DNA from: CAWICD01 sp052267165
GTDB taxonomy: Bacteria; Vulcanimicrobiota; Vulcanimicrobiia; Vulcanimicrobiales; Vulcanimicrobiaceae
Direction: 5' to 3'
NCBI GenBank assembly: GCA_052267165.1
Contig: JBKQHO010000051.1
Span: 210,121 to 274,120, forward strand
Length of the DNA stretch: 64,000 bases
In this document: piece after piece, positions 9,206 to 18,948 of the stretch
Layout: every line of letters begins with the position of its first letter
Numbering within the stretch: the stretch's first letter is position 1
The notes under the pieces: generated by a model
What the model was told of the DNA's origin: nothing
What the model saw: the letters and a program-made list of their open reading frames with translations, nothing else
Database searches by the model: none
Made by a program: the position numbers and the translations under genes

Positions 9206-12200
9206 TTAAAAGAGCGAGTCGCCGTCACCGAAGATGACGGCGGGTGCCCAGGCGTACGGATGGTGGAAGCCGGGCTCCGGGGAGGCGATCATCGCACGCT
9301 TCGCGGCCCGCAAGGCCTGGGCCGGGGTCATCTTGCCGGCGTGCATCATCCCGAAGAACGGCGGCGTGAGCCGGGGAGCCGCTTCGTCGTCGACTTCCCA
9401 GAGCGTGACCGAGATCGCGGGAGTTCCGGCGTAGAGGAAGGCGCGCGTCAGTCCGCTGATGCCGTCGCCGTTGGGCTGGCCGACGCCGGTGTCGCATGCC
9501 GAGAGGGTCACGAAATCGGCATCGAGGGAAAGGCCGAAGACGTCGGCCATCGTGAGAAACCCGTCGCCCTTCTTCGGGTCGGGATGCGCCAGCACGATGG
9601 CCGGCTGCGTAACGCCCTGCACTTCGTTGGGCAACACGGCGTGCGTTGCGAACAGGAGATATTGATATCTCTTCAGCTGCTTCGATTCGTTGAGCGCAAG
9701 CAAATTCGCGCGGGTCGCGTCGTCGCCGACGACCAGACTTCGTTGTGGTGCATCCAGCGCGGCGCGGACGGCGTCGGCCTCCGCCTGCGTGCCGGGAAGG
9801 GGCGGAAAGGTGCTGTCAGACGCCCCGGAGCGCGTCGCGCCGCGGACGACGGAGCGCATCGCGGCATATTGCAGCTCGCCGTAGCTCGCAGGACCGCGCG
9901 TGGCCGGGGACGCGGCTTCCGCGGCACCGTACGCCGGGTTGGCGAACGCCAGCAGCGGGTCACGTCCGGCACTTCGATGATGGGTATAGGAGCGCCGCAC
10001 GACGGCCAGGAGCGAGGCGGAGGGGACGTAGGATACCGGCGCATCCTCGATCAGGTAGTGCGGCGAGGGCGCGCCCTTGGGAGCCTGCGAGACCAGCGTC
10101 TCGAAAGCGAGCCGGTAGAGTGACTTGGACGGAACCACGACCACGCTCTTCACGGCCTTACTCGCGATGAGCTGCGCGACCGCAGGTGGGATCAGCTGCT
10201 GATACAGAGCGTAGCTGTCGTCCGCGAAGCTCGGCAGATCGCTCGTCTCGACCGCCTGGAGCTCGCCGCGCGTGCCGATTGCGCCCGAGTCGAGCCTGGC
10301 GATGATACCGTCGACATGGGCATCCAGCTTGGCAACGCCGGCGTCCAGCGTTTCGCTTCCGGCGAGCGGCATGAGCGCAACGTGGTCTCGATCGATCGCC
10401 CATAAGGCGCTGTGCTTGGGCAAGAGGTCGTAGACCAGCAGCAGCTCACCCGGCTGCAAGATGCCCGGCAACGTTGCGACGTCGAGCGGCTGCGGATGGC
10501 GCAGCTCGAAATACGCAGGATACTGCGCCTCGTCGGCAGCCAGCAGACGCTCTTGCTGCGCCGTCAGTTCGTCGAAGCGCTGCTGCGCGGCGGCGACGGC
10601 AGCGGCGTCGCGTGGCACGGCCGCCCGCAGTTTCCCGTATTTCTCGCGCGCGTCGGCGAGCTCGTTCGCCAGCTCGTCTTCAGCGCTGACGACGCTTTGC
10701 GGCACGCCGGCGAAGTGATGGGACGCGCTCTCGCCGATATCCTCGAGAATCGCGCGCGCCTCCTTGAGCTCGAGGACCCGCAAGGCCTTTCGATCGTAGC
10801 CCTTCCCCGGATAGCGCCGGTCGAGCTCGCACAGAAACGCGACGTATTCGTCGTAGACGAAAAGCGTCGTTCCCAAGAACGCCTCGCGCTCGTGCCTCTC
10901 ACCCAGACCCGTGCGAAGCTGCTCGATCCGTGCGATCGCCTCCTCGAAGTGCCCGATCGCAGCCTGCTCGTGCGCGACGCCGAGATTCTCTTCGGCCACC
11001 GCCTCGATGCTCAGCGAGCGCCAGACGCTCGCATCGCCAAGGTCTTCTTCCATCTCCGCGGCGGCCGCAGCGAAGCTCAACGCGTCGTCGTAGTGGCCAA
11101 GCTTCTCGTCGAGATTTCCGATGAGGCTGCGAACCTTCGCCTCGCCGAATCGGTTCTTGATCTCGCGCTCGATCGCGAGCGCATCCTCAAACGAGCGCAA
11201 CGCGTCGTCGGTATGCCCCTGCCTCGCGCCGATCGTGCCGATCGAAGCCAGATCGCTTGCCTCACCGACCCGGTTCTTGATCTCGCGGTCGATCGCGAGC
11301 GACTCTTGATAGGCGCTCGAGGCGTCGGCGAGCCGGCCGAGGTCTTCCTCGAACACCCCGATGTTCGTAAGATTGCGGGCTTCGCCGAGCCGGTTCTTGA
11401 TGTCGCGATCGATCGCCAGCGCCGCCTGCTCGTAGCGCAACGCCGTTGCGTATTGCCCCACGGCTTCGGCGACGACGGCGCCGATGTTCCCGAGATTGGT
11501 CGCCTGGCCGAGGCGATATTTGATCTCGAGCTGGATCTCGAGCGCGTCCTGGTAAGACAGATAGGCCTGGTCGTAGCGGCCGCGGCTTCGCTCGATGTTC
11601 CCGATATTCGTCAGCGACTTCGCCTCGCCGAGACGGTTCTTGAGGTCGCGGTCGATCGCAAGCGCGTCCTGCTCGGCCCCAAGCGAGTCGTCGTAGCGGC
11701 TCAAATCCGCGTAGACGTTCCCGAGGTTGAGGAGATCGCGTGCCTCACCTTCGCGATTCTTGAGCTCGCGGTGAATCGCGAGCGCGCTTTGCTCGGCGCG
11801 CAACGCGTCGTCATACCGGCTCAGATTCGTCTGGGCCAACCCCATGCTGTCGAGAACGTTGGCCTCGCCGAGGCGGTTCTCGAGCTCACGGTAGGCCGCG
11901 AGCGCTTCGGACTCGACCCTCAACGCGTCCTCGTACCGGCCCAAGTCCGTGTCGTCGGACCCGATATTGCTCAGCGCCTTCGCCTCGCCCAGGCGGTCGC
12001 CGCGCTCGCGAAAGATCGTAAGCGCGCTTTGATGGGCGAGCAGGGCGTCGGGATAACGGCCCAGACTGTCGTAGACGATCCCGAGGTCGAGGAGCACGTT
12101 CGCCTCGGCGGGGCGGTCCTTCAGATCGCGCTCCTTCGCGAGCGCCTCCTCCAGCGACGCAGCCGCGGGGGCAAAGTCGTCGAGCCGGTTGTCCGAACGC

Positions 12201-12442
12201 CCGATCTCCGCGAGCAACGACGCGACGAGGGGCACATCATTTCGCTGCCGGGCTTCGACGAGAGCACCCTGCCACGTCGCTCGCGCCTCCGCATATCGAC
12301 CAGCGTCGAAGGCAGCGCGGCCCGCTGCCTCCGCAGCCCGCGGGTCGGCGCCCGCGAGGGGCGCGGGCGTCTGTGCTACGGCTGCTCCGGAAACGAGTAC
12401 CCAAAGAACGGTCGTCAGGAGCGTGCGCCACGGCGTCTGCAT
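9206..12442 (-). CDS. Exported TPR-repeat protein with C-terminal CHAT protease domain
   Basis: The 1078-residue protein starts with a signal peptide (MQTPWRTLLTTVLWVLVSG, then AVAQ). Residues about 75-480 are ten or more 40-residue tetratricopeptide repeats built on LAIDREIKNRLGEA and NIG cores. A coiled linker follows, then a CHAT domain at about 690-1078. The caspase-like dyad is visible: His934 in FATHAVLP and Cys983 in LSACDTGVG. CHAT (caspase HetF-associated with TPRs) proteins are putative proteases with TPR substrate arms. Here the signal peptide implies action outside the cytoplasm, unlike the known gasdermin-type or TPR-CHAT/Csx29 immunity proteases. It is encoded alone, with no obvious substrate gene next to it. 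Confidence 0.9.
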   Translation of the reverse strand: MQTPWRTLLTTVLWVLVSGAAVAQTPAPLAGADPRAAEAAGRAAFDAGRYAEARATWQGALVEARQRNDVPLVASLLAEIGRSDNRLDDFAPAAASLEEALAKERDLKDRPAEANVLLDLGIVYDSLGRYPDALLAHQSALTIFRERGDRLGEAKALSNIGSDDTDLGRYEDALRVESEALAAYRELENRLGEANVLDSMGLAQTNLSRYDDALRAEQSALAIHRELKNREGEARDLLNLGNVYADLSRYDDSLGAEQDALAIDRDLKNRLGEAKSLTNIGNIERSRGRYDQAYLSYQDALEIQLEIKYRLGQATNLGNIGAVVAEAVGQYATALRYEQAALAIDRDIKNRLGEARNLTNIGVFEEDLGRLADASSAYQESLAIDREIKNRVGEASDLASIGTIGARQGHTDDALRSFEDALAIEREIKNRFGEAKVRSLIGNLDEKLGHYDDALSFAAAAAEMEEDLGDASVWRSLSIEAVAEENLGVAHEQAAIGHFEEAIARIEQLRTGLGERHEREAFLGTTLFVYDEYVAFLCELDRRYPGKGYDRKALRVLELKEARAILEDIGESASHHFAGVPQSVVSAEDELANELADAREKYGKLRAAVPRDAAAVAAAQQRFDELTAQQERLLAADEAQYPAYFELRHPQPLDVATLPGILQPGELLLVYDLLPKHSALWAIDRDHVALMPLAGSETLDAGVAKLDAHVDGIIARLDSGAIGTRGELQAVETSDLPSFADDSYALYQQLIPPAVAQLIASKAVKSVVVVPSKSLYRLAFETLVSQAPKGAPSPHYLIEDAPVSYVPSASLLAVVRRSYTHHRSAGRDPLLAFANPAYGAAEAASPATRGPASYGELQYAAMRSVVRGATRSGASDSTFPPLPGTQAEADAVRAALDAPQRSLVVGDDATRANLLALNESKQLKRYQYLLFATHAVLPNEVQGVTQPAIVLAHPDPKKGDGFLTMADVFGLSLDADFVTLSACDTGVGQPNGDGISGLTRAFLYAGTPAISVTLWEVDDEAAPRLTPPFFGMMHAGKMTPAQALRAAKRAMIASPEPGFHHPYAWAPAVIFGDGDSLF
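11080..12080 (-). repeat. 120-bp periodic repeat array encoding the TPR units
   Basis: Inside the TPR-CHAT gene the DNA itself repeats with an exact 120-bp period (one TPR plus linker, 40 codons). The block CGGTTCTTGA recurs at about 11151, 11271 and 11391, with diverged copies at 11631, 11751 and 11871. The near-identity of neighbouring units points to recent expansion by tandem duplication. Confidence 0.85.
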
Positions 12443-12607
12443 GCAAAAGAACCACCGCTCTGGACGGGAGGTGTTCGGCTATCGGTAACGGCGTCGATTC
12501 GGCGCCGGCGCGTTGCTCTCCGGTTGAAGGGCGAGGGAGGGCAGACCCGCACCGCGGAAAGGCGACCCAAGCCAAGGCACTCGAGTTCACCGCGGGAGGA
12601 GAGAACC

Positions 12608-13090
12608 GTGCGGTTTTCGACCATGGTGTTGCAGACAGCCCTCGTTGCTTCGACCGCGGCTGCCGCTTCCGCCGGGGACGCCTCCGATTACGTGAACGGC
12701 CCCTGGCACTACCGCGCGGTCTCGTGCGTCGATACGACCGTGACCTCGGTGACGCCGCGGCTGACCAGCGAAGGCCGGACGACCTTCACGACCGCCGACT
12801 TCCAAAGCAGCGGCGTCGACGTTAGCTTCGCCACGGGGCTCGGCATTCAACCGCTCGACCCGCAGGGCCACGCCGAGGTCGTTCACTACCAAAACACTGC
12901 GGGCAACGAGGTGATGATGAGGGAGCACCGCGGCGACAGGGTGCAGGTCTGCTTCCTCGGCGGCCCCGCGCCGACGCTCGAATGCAATCCGGATAAAGAT
13001 CTGCGGGGCCGTGAATACCGCGTTTGGGATTACAAACAGCAGAAGCAGTATTCGGGCGGCAACTCCGAGCACGACTGCGGCGGAGCGTAG
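12608..13090 (+). CDS. Small secreted protein of unknown function
   Basis: A GTG start at 12608 is preceded by GGGAGGAGAG at 12594-12603, an excellent ribosome binding site, which decides the start inside a much longer open frame. The 160-residue product begins with a signal peptide (ending AAAASAG) and has a mature domain with three or four cysteines (VSCVD, VCFLG, LECNP, HDCGG), likely two disulfides. I do not recognise the family. It is transcribed divergently from the TPR-CHAT gene, and the next plus-strand gene starts 5 bp after its stop. Confidence 0.7.
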   Translation: MRFSTMVLQTALVASTAAAASAGDASDYVNGPWHYRAVSCVDTTVTSVTPRLTSEGRTTFTTADFQSSGVDVSFATGLGIQPLDPQGHAEVVHYQNTAGNEVMMREHRGDRVQVCFLGGPAPTLECNPDKDLRGREYRVWDYKQQKQYSGGNSEHDCGGA

Positions 13091-13094
13091 CGAG

Positions 13095-13301
13095 GTGCCG
13101 AACGTAATCTTACTTCAAGCCGGCAGCCGTACGATCGACGTCATCAAGACCGTTTCTCAGGTCGCCGGGCTCGGCCTCAGCGAAGCAAAGACGCTCGTCG
13201 AACGCGTGCCGAGCACGATCAAATCGGGGATCGGCGCGAACGAGGCCGAACGGATCAAAGCCAAGCTGCTGCGCGTCGGCGCGAAAGTCGAAATCGCGTA
13301 G
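13095..13301 (+). CDS. Small protein resembling the ribosomal L7/L12 C-terminal domain
   Basis: The 68-residue product (GTG start) consists of one domain: a beta strand (VILLQAG), then IDVIKTVSQVAGLGLSEAK, LVERVPSTIKSG, and the closing LRVGAKVEIA strand. This pattern (VIK.VR..TGLGLKEAK.LV...P..IK....AE..K..LE.AGA.VE) is the signature of the ribosomal protein L7/L12 C-terminal domain. Stand-alone copies occur widely and their role is unknown. It lies 5 bp after the secreted-protein gene, so the pair is probably co-transcribed. Confidence 0.8.
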   Translation: MPNVILLQAGSRTIDVIKTVSQVAGLGLSEAKTLVERVPSTIKSGIGANEAERIKAKLLRVGAKVEIA

Positions 13302-13395
13302 CGCGTAATCGGCGTGCTCGTCGCGCGACGTTCTATCCGGGACTCGGTCGTCCGATTCGTTCCATCACGGAGTCAAAAAAGCGACGTAAACCGGG

Positions 13396-13722
13396 CTACG
13401 AGACGCTCTCCACCGGGATCGATATGTCGAACGGGACGATGCGCACGTCCGTATACATCGGCGCATCGTCGAGCTCGAATGTGACCTTCACTTCCGTCAT
13501 CGCCTCGTGGGCCATCCCGGACGGCGGCTTCGCGGTGAGCTGGAGGACGAGCACCCGGTGGTTCATGCCCTGCGAGTCGGCTTTCCGCAGCGCCACCTCG
13601 AAATCGCCGGTCGGACACGCGCATGTGCCCGTCACTTTGAGGCGCGGCTTTCGGGTCGGACCCGACTCGAAGACCGCGGTCCATGAGCCGTGCCTGCTCT
13701 CGCACCCGTGAAGTGACTGCAT
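13396..13722 (-). CDS. Small protein of unknown function with HGSW motif
   Basis: The ATG at 13722 has an AGAGGGA ribosome site 5-6 bases upstream, so it is preferred over the TTG at 13737. The 108-residue product has no signal peptide. After CESRHGSWTAVFE it reads like a beta-rich domain with CACPTGDFEVAL and ends DISIPVESVS. The HGSW motif followed by an aromatic or acidic stretch also occurs in two much smaller ORFs in this window (near 27.1 and 34.3 kb). I do not recognise the family. Confidence 0.6.
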   Translation of the reverse strand: MQSLHGCESRHGSWTAVFESGPTRKPRLKVTGTCACPTGDFEVALRKADSQGMNHRVLVLQLTAKPPSGMAHEAMTEVKVTFELDDAPMYTDVRIVPFDISIPVESVS

Positions 13723-13874
13723 GGCATTCCCTCTCAATACGTAGCGTTGAGCTCCGACGTCGTTCCTACGGCGACTTGGCTACCAACCGTGCAGAACCTT
13801 GGCAGCTCTCGCGGCGACGCACGGGCTCACACTTCGGCTCGGTGCGCCTTGTCGAGGCCGCGTTCATCGTTGCC

Positions 13875-15044
13875 TCAACCGAGGATGATCCAGTCCTTTA
13901 CCGGCGCCGTCGTGCCGTTGCTGTAACTGATCGTGCCGCTGCCGGAGCGATCGAGCGAGATCGTTGCGACGGTTTGGCCGCTCGAGTTCGTCACCGTGCC
14001 GCTGAGGTGGTTCCCCGACGACGTCAGCGTCGTCGTCAGGCCGGCCGCGGAATCGATAAGCGTCAAACTGAGGCTGGACACGAAGCTGCCGAAGCCAAAG
14101 CCCAGGTTCGCCGTGCCGGTCAAGGTCGCGACCTGCGTTCCACCGGCGATCGTCCACGCGGGCGGCGTCGCCGGCGCAAGCGTCAGCGCGCCGAGGGCTC
14201 CCGTGAAGCCTTGCCCGTTGATGCTCAGCTCGAACGAGCGCGGGGCGAATCCCGAAAACGCCATCGGCGCCGCAGTGCCCGCAGGGCTGGGAGAAGCGGT
14301 GGGCGCCGGCGAGCTCACCACCGTCGTGGTCTCGACGAAGCCGAGGCTCTCGCCGGCGGCGCTGTCGTTGATCGCGTTGCCGGAGCCGCAGTCGATGCTG
14401 CTCGAGGTGCCGTAAACGCAGGCATAGCCGAACTGCGCGTACGGCGTCGCGCTCGGTGCGGGCGCGGCCGTCTTCTGTTCGCTGATTTGGGTGAGACGTC
14501 CGGACGCGTCGACCACGAACGTCAGCGCGAGCGTATCGTAATCGACGGCCGCGCCGGATTCGTCGAAGACTTCCGCGGTCCCGCTCGCAGTCCCGGTGCC
14601 GCCTCCCGAAGGCGGCGGCGAGATGACGAGCGTGCGGAGCATGTACGGCTCCGTGCACGCGCTGTCGTAGAAGAACTCGACGGTGAAATCGATCGTCCCG
14701 CCCGAAACAGTTTCTGAGAACTCCGCGCCGTTGTAGCAGGTGTTCGACGCGGAGGGTGAGGGCGAAGCCTCCGCGGCGACCCGCTGGTGCGAGAGCGCGA
14801 CCGCCTTTTGCAACGCGTACGCGACGCCGCCGCCGCTGGTGTCCATGAGGTTGAACTCGACGCTCGCCCCAGCGACCGACAGCGCCGAGCCGCTGACGAG
14901 CTTCTCCGTCGACAAGGTGGCACCGCCCGTGCCGCCGCCAGAGGTCGGAGGAGCCGAACCCGAGCCCCCTCCTCCTCCGCAGGCCGCTACGGCGAACGTT
15001 CCGATCGCAAATGCAGCGAGGGCAATCCCGTGGCCGAGTTTCAT
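13875..15044 (-). CDS. Lipoprotein of unknown function
   Basis: The ATG at 15044 starts a lipoprotein signal peptide with lipobox AVAAC followed by a Gly-rich linker. The 389-residue protein is rich in Gly, Ser, Thr and Val, predicted to be largely beta structure. It has two Ser/Pro/Ala-rich stretches (ASPSPSASN and PAPTASPSPAG) that separate two domains. The last domain (LTLIDSAAGLTTTLTSSG and VATISLDRSGSGTI) resembles repetitive beta-solenoid surface proteins. No enzyme motif is visible. The upstream 24 codons of the open frame lack coding character. Confidence 0.7.
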   Translation of the reverse strand: MKLGHGIALAAFAIGTFAVAACGGGGGSGSAPPTSGGGTGGATLSTEKLVSGSALSVAGASVEFNLMDTSGGGVAYALQKAVALSHQRVAAEASPSPSASNTCYNGAEFSETVSGGTIDFTVEFFYDSACTEPYMLRTLVISPPPSGGGTGTASGTAEVFDESGAAVDYDTLALTFVVDASGRLTQISEQKTAAPAPSATPYAQFGYACVYGTSSSIDCGSGNAINDSAAGESLGFVETTTVVSSPAPTASPSPAGTAAPMAFSGFAPRSFELSINGQGFTGALGALTLAPATPPAWTIAGGTQVATLTGTANLGFGFGSFVSSLSLTLIDSAAGLTTTLTSSGNHLSGTVTNSSGQTVATISLDRSGSGTISYSNGTTAPVKDWIILG

Positions 15045-15441
15045 AGCGACACTCCTAGGGCGCAGCGGGGCGCATTTGCAGAGGACTGCTCCTTCGGCGA
15101 GCCGCGGTCCTACCAAAAACAGTGTCGCAGCCCGACAACACGGCGCCGAATGGACGCTTTCTGTAGGCGCCGGCGCCGAAGATACACAGACAAAGAAGAT
15201 CGCGAAGGTCCGCCCGCGAGTTTCGTCCCTGTCAGCCGCTTGCCGTCGGCGTCATCGATTTCAAACAATCAGCGGCTGATCGACACTGCGTTCCAGGCTG
15301 GTCAGGCGAGTGCCCGATGCGCCGCGCGTAGGGCCGCCTATCAGTCGTAGCCAAATGCGTAATCGATTCGGATATGGGATTGCTGCTCGAGCGATATGAC
15401 GCCGGCGAAACGCGCCGGGTAGCGCATGGGCTCATGGACAT
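15045..15441. other. Intergenic region, nothing recognised
   Basis: About 400 bp between the lipoprotein gene start and the end of the nuclease-helicase gene. It should hold the lipoprotein promoter. Both strands were read and no gene remnant, hairpin-plus-T-run or repeat stood out. Confidence 0.5.
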
Positions 15442-18400
15442 CTAACTGACCGCTTCTTCGATGAAGCGGCACACGGCGCTCGCGACCTGGACATTCTCGA
15501 CGGACGTGCAGCGGTGGACGAGCAGCGCGGGCGAGCCGACCATGACGGCGAGGGCGCGTGCTCGCGAGATGGCGACGTTGAAGCGCTGACGGTCGAAGAC
15601 GAAGCTCATACCGCGCGGTGCGTCCTCGGGGCTGGAGGCCGCGGTCGAGAAGAACACGACGTAGGCTTCTCGGCCTTGGAATTTGTCTACGGTTCCGACT
15701 TCGATGTCACCGAGACCGCGTGCGGCGAGCGTGCGCTGGATGCAGCGAACTTGCGCGTTGTACGGGGTCACGACGATGATGTCAGCGGCCGTCAGCGGGC
15801 GCGTCGCGCCGTCGACGCCTCGGACGGTGCCTTGCAGCAGCCATTCGATTTCGCCGGCGATGCGCGCGGCTTCTTCGGCGGAGCGCTGCGTGTTGCCGGT
15901 GTGCTCGACCGGAAGATAGCGCAGGCCGGTGCCGGCGAGACCGGCGGAGTCGACCTGCTGGAGCTGGCGGCCGGGTGCGGAGTGCAAGCGTCCTTCGTAC
16001 AGCAGCTCGGAGATGAAGCGGCATACGGCGGGATGCATCCGGTACGAATCGGTGAGCAGGACGCCGCGGTCCGGCGCGACTGGTTGCAGCTTGTGGCCGA
16101 GCAGGTGCTCGAGCACCGAGGCTCCGATGTCTCCGGGATGCTGCGTTTGGGTGACCTGCGGTAATTGCAGCGGGTCGCCCAGCAGAACGGCGTTCCTTGC
16201 CGACGTCAGCGAAGCGATCGCGTGCGGGAGCGAGACCTGCCCGGCTTCGTCGACAAAAAGGTAGTCGAGGCGATGGTCCATCTTCGCGGCCGCGAACGCC
16301 CAGGCCGTGCCGGCCACGAGATCGGCGCGATCGTCCGCCAATGAATCGTGGGCGTTCTCGAAGTGCGGACCGTGGTAGTAGGTCGGCGCGTCATCCTCCT
16401 TGCACTTCTTCAGACCGCGGAAATCGACGTTGCGTTCGGCAGCGACCTTCTCGACCTCGTCGAGCAGATTGTGAATGGCCTTGTGGCTGTTGGCGGTGAT
16501 TCCAACCTTCAGACCCCGCGCGAGGAGACCGACGATCAGCCGCGCGCCGAGGTACGTCTTGCCCGAGCCGGGCGGCCCTTGGACGAACAGATAGCTCTCG
16601 TCGAGCTCGTCGCAGAGGGCGCGCAGCGTAGCTTCCGTCACGAGTGCCGGCTGGATGTGCGCGCCATACCCGAGCCGGCGCAGCCGCGGCTTCGCGGCCG
16701 ACAACACGTCGAAGGCAGCGCGATAACGGCAGGCTCGGCCTTCGTCGAGCAACGCCTGGGCGAATCGCGCAAGCGCGTCGTCGATCGGCCGTGGGGGCAC
16801 GATCTTGCGAATCGTAATCGCGGACGGGAAGGGGGCGCCGCGCAACTTCGGACCGCGTCGCAGGATGATCCGGCTGCATTCCTCACCCTCGTCGACCGCG
16901 ATGATCTCGCCGGTCTTCTCGCTTGACGCTAAGTCGAAGCAATCGCCGCCCTCGATCTTATGCAGCTGCGCCGGATAACGGAACTCGTAATCGAACGACT
17001 TGTTCCAAGCTACCGGCTTACCGACGAGCTCGAGGCCGACGATGCTCTCCGAATCATCGAGAAGAGCGTCAGGATCTTCCAGATAGGTGGCGCAGCGGTT
17101 GTAAAATTGCCAATACACCGGCTTGTGCTCGCGCCAGTGGTACTCCAGCATGTGCCGCGCCAGAAAAAGGGGCCGCGCCTGCGCCGTTTGCGGCGAGGCG
17201 TCGGCGGGATCGAAATCCTCCGGCAGCCGCGCTTCGAGCGCTTCCTTCAGCTCGACGAACTTCGGCTGCGACTTCGGCGCTTCGACCTCTCGGCCGGGAT
17301 AGGGCGGGATCGCGACGCCAAACTTGGCCGAAGCCTCCTTCCGCAGCGCGAGCAGCCATTCACGCAGGCCGTGGGTCGAGACGCAGTCGTACTCGTTGTA
17401 GCGTTCGAGGTCGTCGAGAATGCCGTCGTCGCGGGTGGCTGCATCGGACCGCAGCGCGAGCCATTGCTCGAACCAGAGGATCGATTCGTCGCCGGCCTTC
17501 ACGTGCGAGCCGGCGCCGCGCCTGCCGTAGAAGTCCTCAATCTTCTTGATCGAATAGCTCGGCTGCCCGACGACGATCGCCTGACGGACGACGGCATAGA
17601 GATCGACGAGCACTTCTTGCCGTAAGACGGCGTCGACTTCCGCCTCGCGGGTCGCGTGTCGGAGTGAGAGTTTTTGCAGCGCCGTCTTCTCGTAAGAGGC
17701 GTAGTGGTAGACGTGCATGTCGGGATGGCGTTCGCGGCGTGCCATCACGAAATCGATGAAGGCTTCGAACGCCCGTTTCTCGGCGAGCCGATGGCTGCCG
17801 GCGGGCGGCGCGCTGCGGTCGCAGCCCCAGAAGGCGTGGAACGTGCCTTCGGCCGTATACGCGCCGAACAGGTACTCGAGCCCCGTGCCGAGCTCGTGGT
17901 ACGGGTCGCCTTCCATATCGAAGAAGACATCGCCGGGCGACGGTTCGGGGAGACGGTAGAAGCCGCGAAGCTTCGGCGGGGCGGCTTCTTCCTCCGCACC
18001 TTGCGTACAGATGCCGCTTTCGAGAAACTCGTAGCGGTAAGGGGCCGGCCGGCCGCTTGCGATCGCGATTCGCTGCTCGTGCTGCAGGCGCGCTTGGCGG
18101 CGCAGCTTGTCGAAGGTCGACTGCGGCATCTTCGGCGGCTTTTGCTCGGGCGCGGCTGTGGCAAGCGCACGCAGCGTGGCGATGCCGCCGTCGTTCAGCC
18201 GGGACGTTTGGAGCGTGGTGATGTTGGCGACGAGGCTGAGGTGGTCGTCGGCTTCGCGGCGTTGCTCGCAGGCCGTCTTCCAAGCACAGAGGCCGCAGTG
18301 CGACGAGGGCACCGGATAGGAAGGGGCGAGACTGCCGGTAAGACGCGTTTGGAAGCGTTCGCGCACGCTGCGGTAGTAGGCAGCGTATTCCTCGACGCGG

Positions 18401-18948
18401 TAGCACAAACGCGACCCGTCGCCGAGGACGACGTACATGTTGGCCGGCGCGCAGCCCTGAAGTCGCGCGACGTGCTCGCTGTAGTGAGCGAGCTGCAGCA
18501 GAAAGTACGGCTGGGTTTGGCGGGCGAGCTTCGTGTCCTCGACCTCGTAGTGCCAGCCCCACCGGCCGCCGGGCAGCGGCTCCTCGACCTTGCGCAGGAA
18601 GTCGGCGTGACCGAGGCTGACGCCGTCGAAGAACGTCGCCTGGTAGATGATCTCGGCGCCGCGCGCCATCGCGGTTTCCGTGTCTTCAGCGGCGCGGCGG
18701 ACGCCGTCGAACCCCGGGTCGCGCTCGATGGTGGTGACCTGGCGGCCTTCGCCGATCAACGTATCGAGGTAGCTTCTCTCGTGCTCGTCGCCGAGCTTCG
18801 CAAGCAGCTCAGCCTGGGTGGGGCGCTCGGTCGGGCGCTCGAGGCCGCCGCGGAGGACGTCGAGATCGAGCGTGGTCAGATGCTCGCACGCGAGGTAGTT
18901 GTTGAGGTCCGTCGCGGACATGACGACTTGGCCTGCGAGAAGCTGCAT
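15442..18948 (-). CDS. RecB-like nuclease fused to superfamily 1 (Dna2/Upf1-type) helicase, TM0106 family
   Basis: The 1168-residue protein has an N-terminal RecB-type nuclease region ending in the cysteine cluster CGLCAWKTACEQ, as in Fe-S PD-(D/E)xK nucleases. Next is an RNase H-like exonuclease segment starting VFFDMEGDP. The C-terminal half is a helicase with Walker A GPPGSGKT, Walker B FVDEAG, GDPLQLPQV, the YRMHP motif, VDKFQGRE and a final NVAISRA. The order is that of the TM0106 family of RecB-like nucleases joined to AAA_11/AAA_12 helicase modules. It probably unwinds and degrades DNA or RNA ends in repair or defence. It lies 280 bp downstream of an ADP-ribosylglycohydrolase/phosphatase gene on the same strand. 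Confidence 0.93.
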   Translation of the reverse strand: MQLLAGQVVMSATDLNNYLACEHLTTLDLDVLRGGLERPTERPTQAELLAKLGDEHERSYLDTLIGEGRQVTTIERDPGFDGVRRAAEDTETAMARGAEIIYQATFFDGVSLGHADFLRKVEEPLPGGRWGWHYEVEDTKLARQTQPYFLLQLAHYSEHVARLQGCAPANMYVVLGDGSRLCYRVEEYAAYYRSVRERFQTRLTGSLAPSYPVPSSHCGLCAWKTACEQRREADDHLSLVANITTLQTSRLNDGGIATLRALATAAPEQKPPKMPQSTFDKLRRQARLQHEQRIAIASGRPAPYRYEFLESGICTQGAEEEAAPPKLRGFYRLPEPSPGDVFFDMEGDPYHELGTGLEYLFGAYTAEGTFHAFWGCDRSAPPAGSHRLAEKRAFEAFIDFVMARRERHPDMHVYHYASYEKTALQKLSLRHATREAEVDAVLRQEVLVDLYAVVRQAIVVGQPSYSIKKIEDFYGRRGAGSHVKAGDESILWFEQWLALRSDAATRDDGILDDLERYNEYDCVSTHGLREWLLALRKEASAKFGVAIPPYPGREVEAPKSQPKFVELKEALEARLPEDFDPADASPQTAQARPLFLARHMLEYHWREHKPVYWQFYNRCATYLEDPDALLDDSESIVGLELVGKPVAWNKSFDYEFRYPAQLHKIEGGDCFDLASSEKTGEIIAVDEGEECSRIILRRGPKLRGAPFPSAITIRKIVPPRPIDDALARFAQALLDEGRACRYRAAFDVLSAAKPRLRRLGYGAHIQPALVTEATLRALCDELDESYLFVQGPPGSGKTYLGARLIVGLLARGLKVGITANSHKAIHNLLDEVEKVAAERNVDFRGLKKCKEDDAPTYYHGPHFENAHDSLADDRADLVAGTAWAFAAAKMDHRLDYLFVDEAGQVSLPHAIASLTSARNAVLLGDPLQLPQVTQTQHPGDIGASVLEHLLGHKLQPVAPDRGVLLTDSYRMHPAVCRFISELLYEGRLHSAPGRQLQQVDSAGLAGTGLRYLPVEHTGNTQRSAEEAARIAGEIEWLLQGTVRGVDGATRPLTAADIIVVTPYNAQVRCIQRTLAARGLGDIEVGTVDKFQGREAYVVFFSTAASSPEDAPRGMSFVFDRQRFNVAISRARALAVMVGSPALLVHRCTSVENVQVASAVCRFIEEAVS

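Noticed and set aside
10412..12600. Long plus-strand open frame antiparallel to the TPR-CHAT gene
   Set aside because: It mirrors the repetitive minus-strand gene; only its last 160 codons (from 12608) have a ribosome site and signal peptide.
13738..13874. c-di-GMP (GEMM) riboswitch on the minus strand, because of GGTTGGTAGCCAAG
   Set aside because: The essential GCAAACC and GACGCAAAG-type segments are missing.
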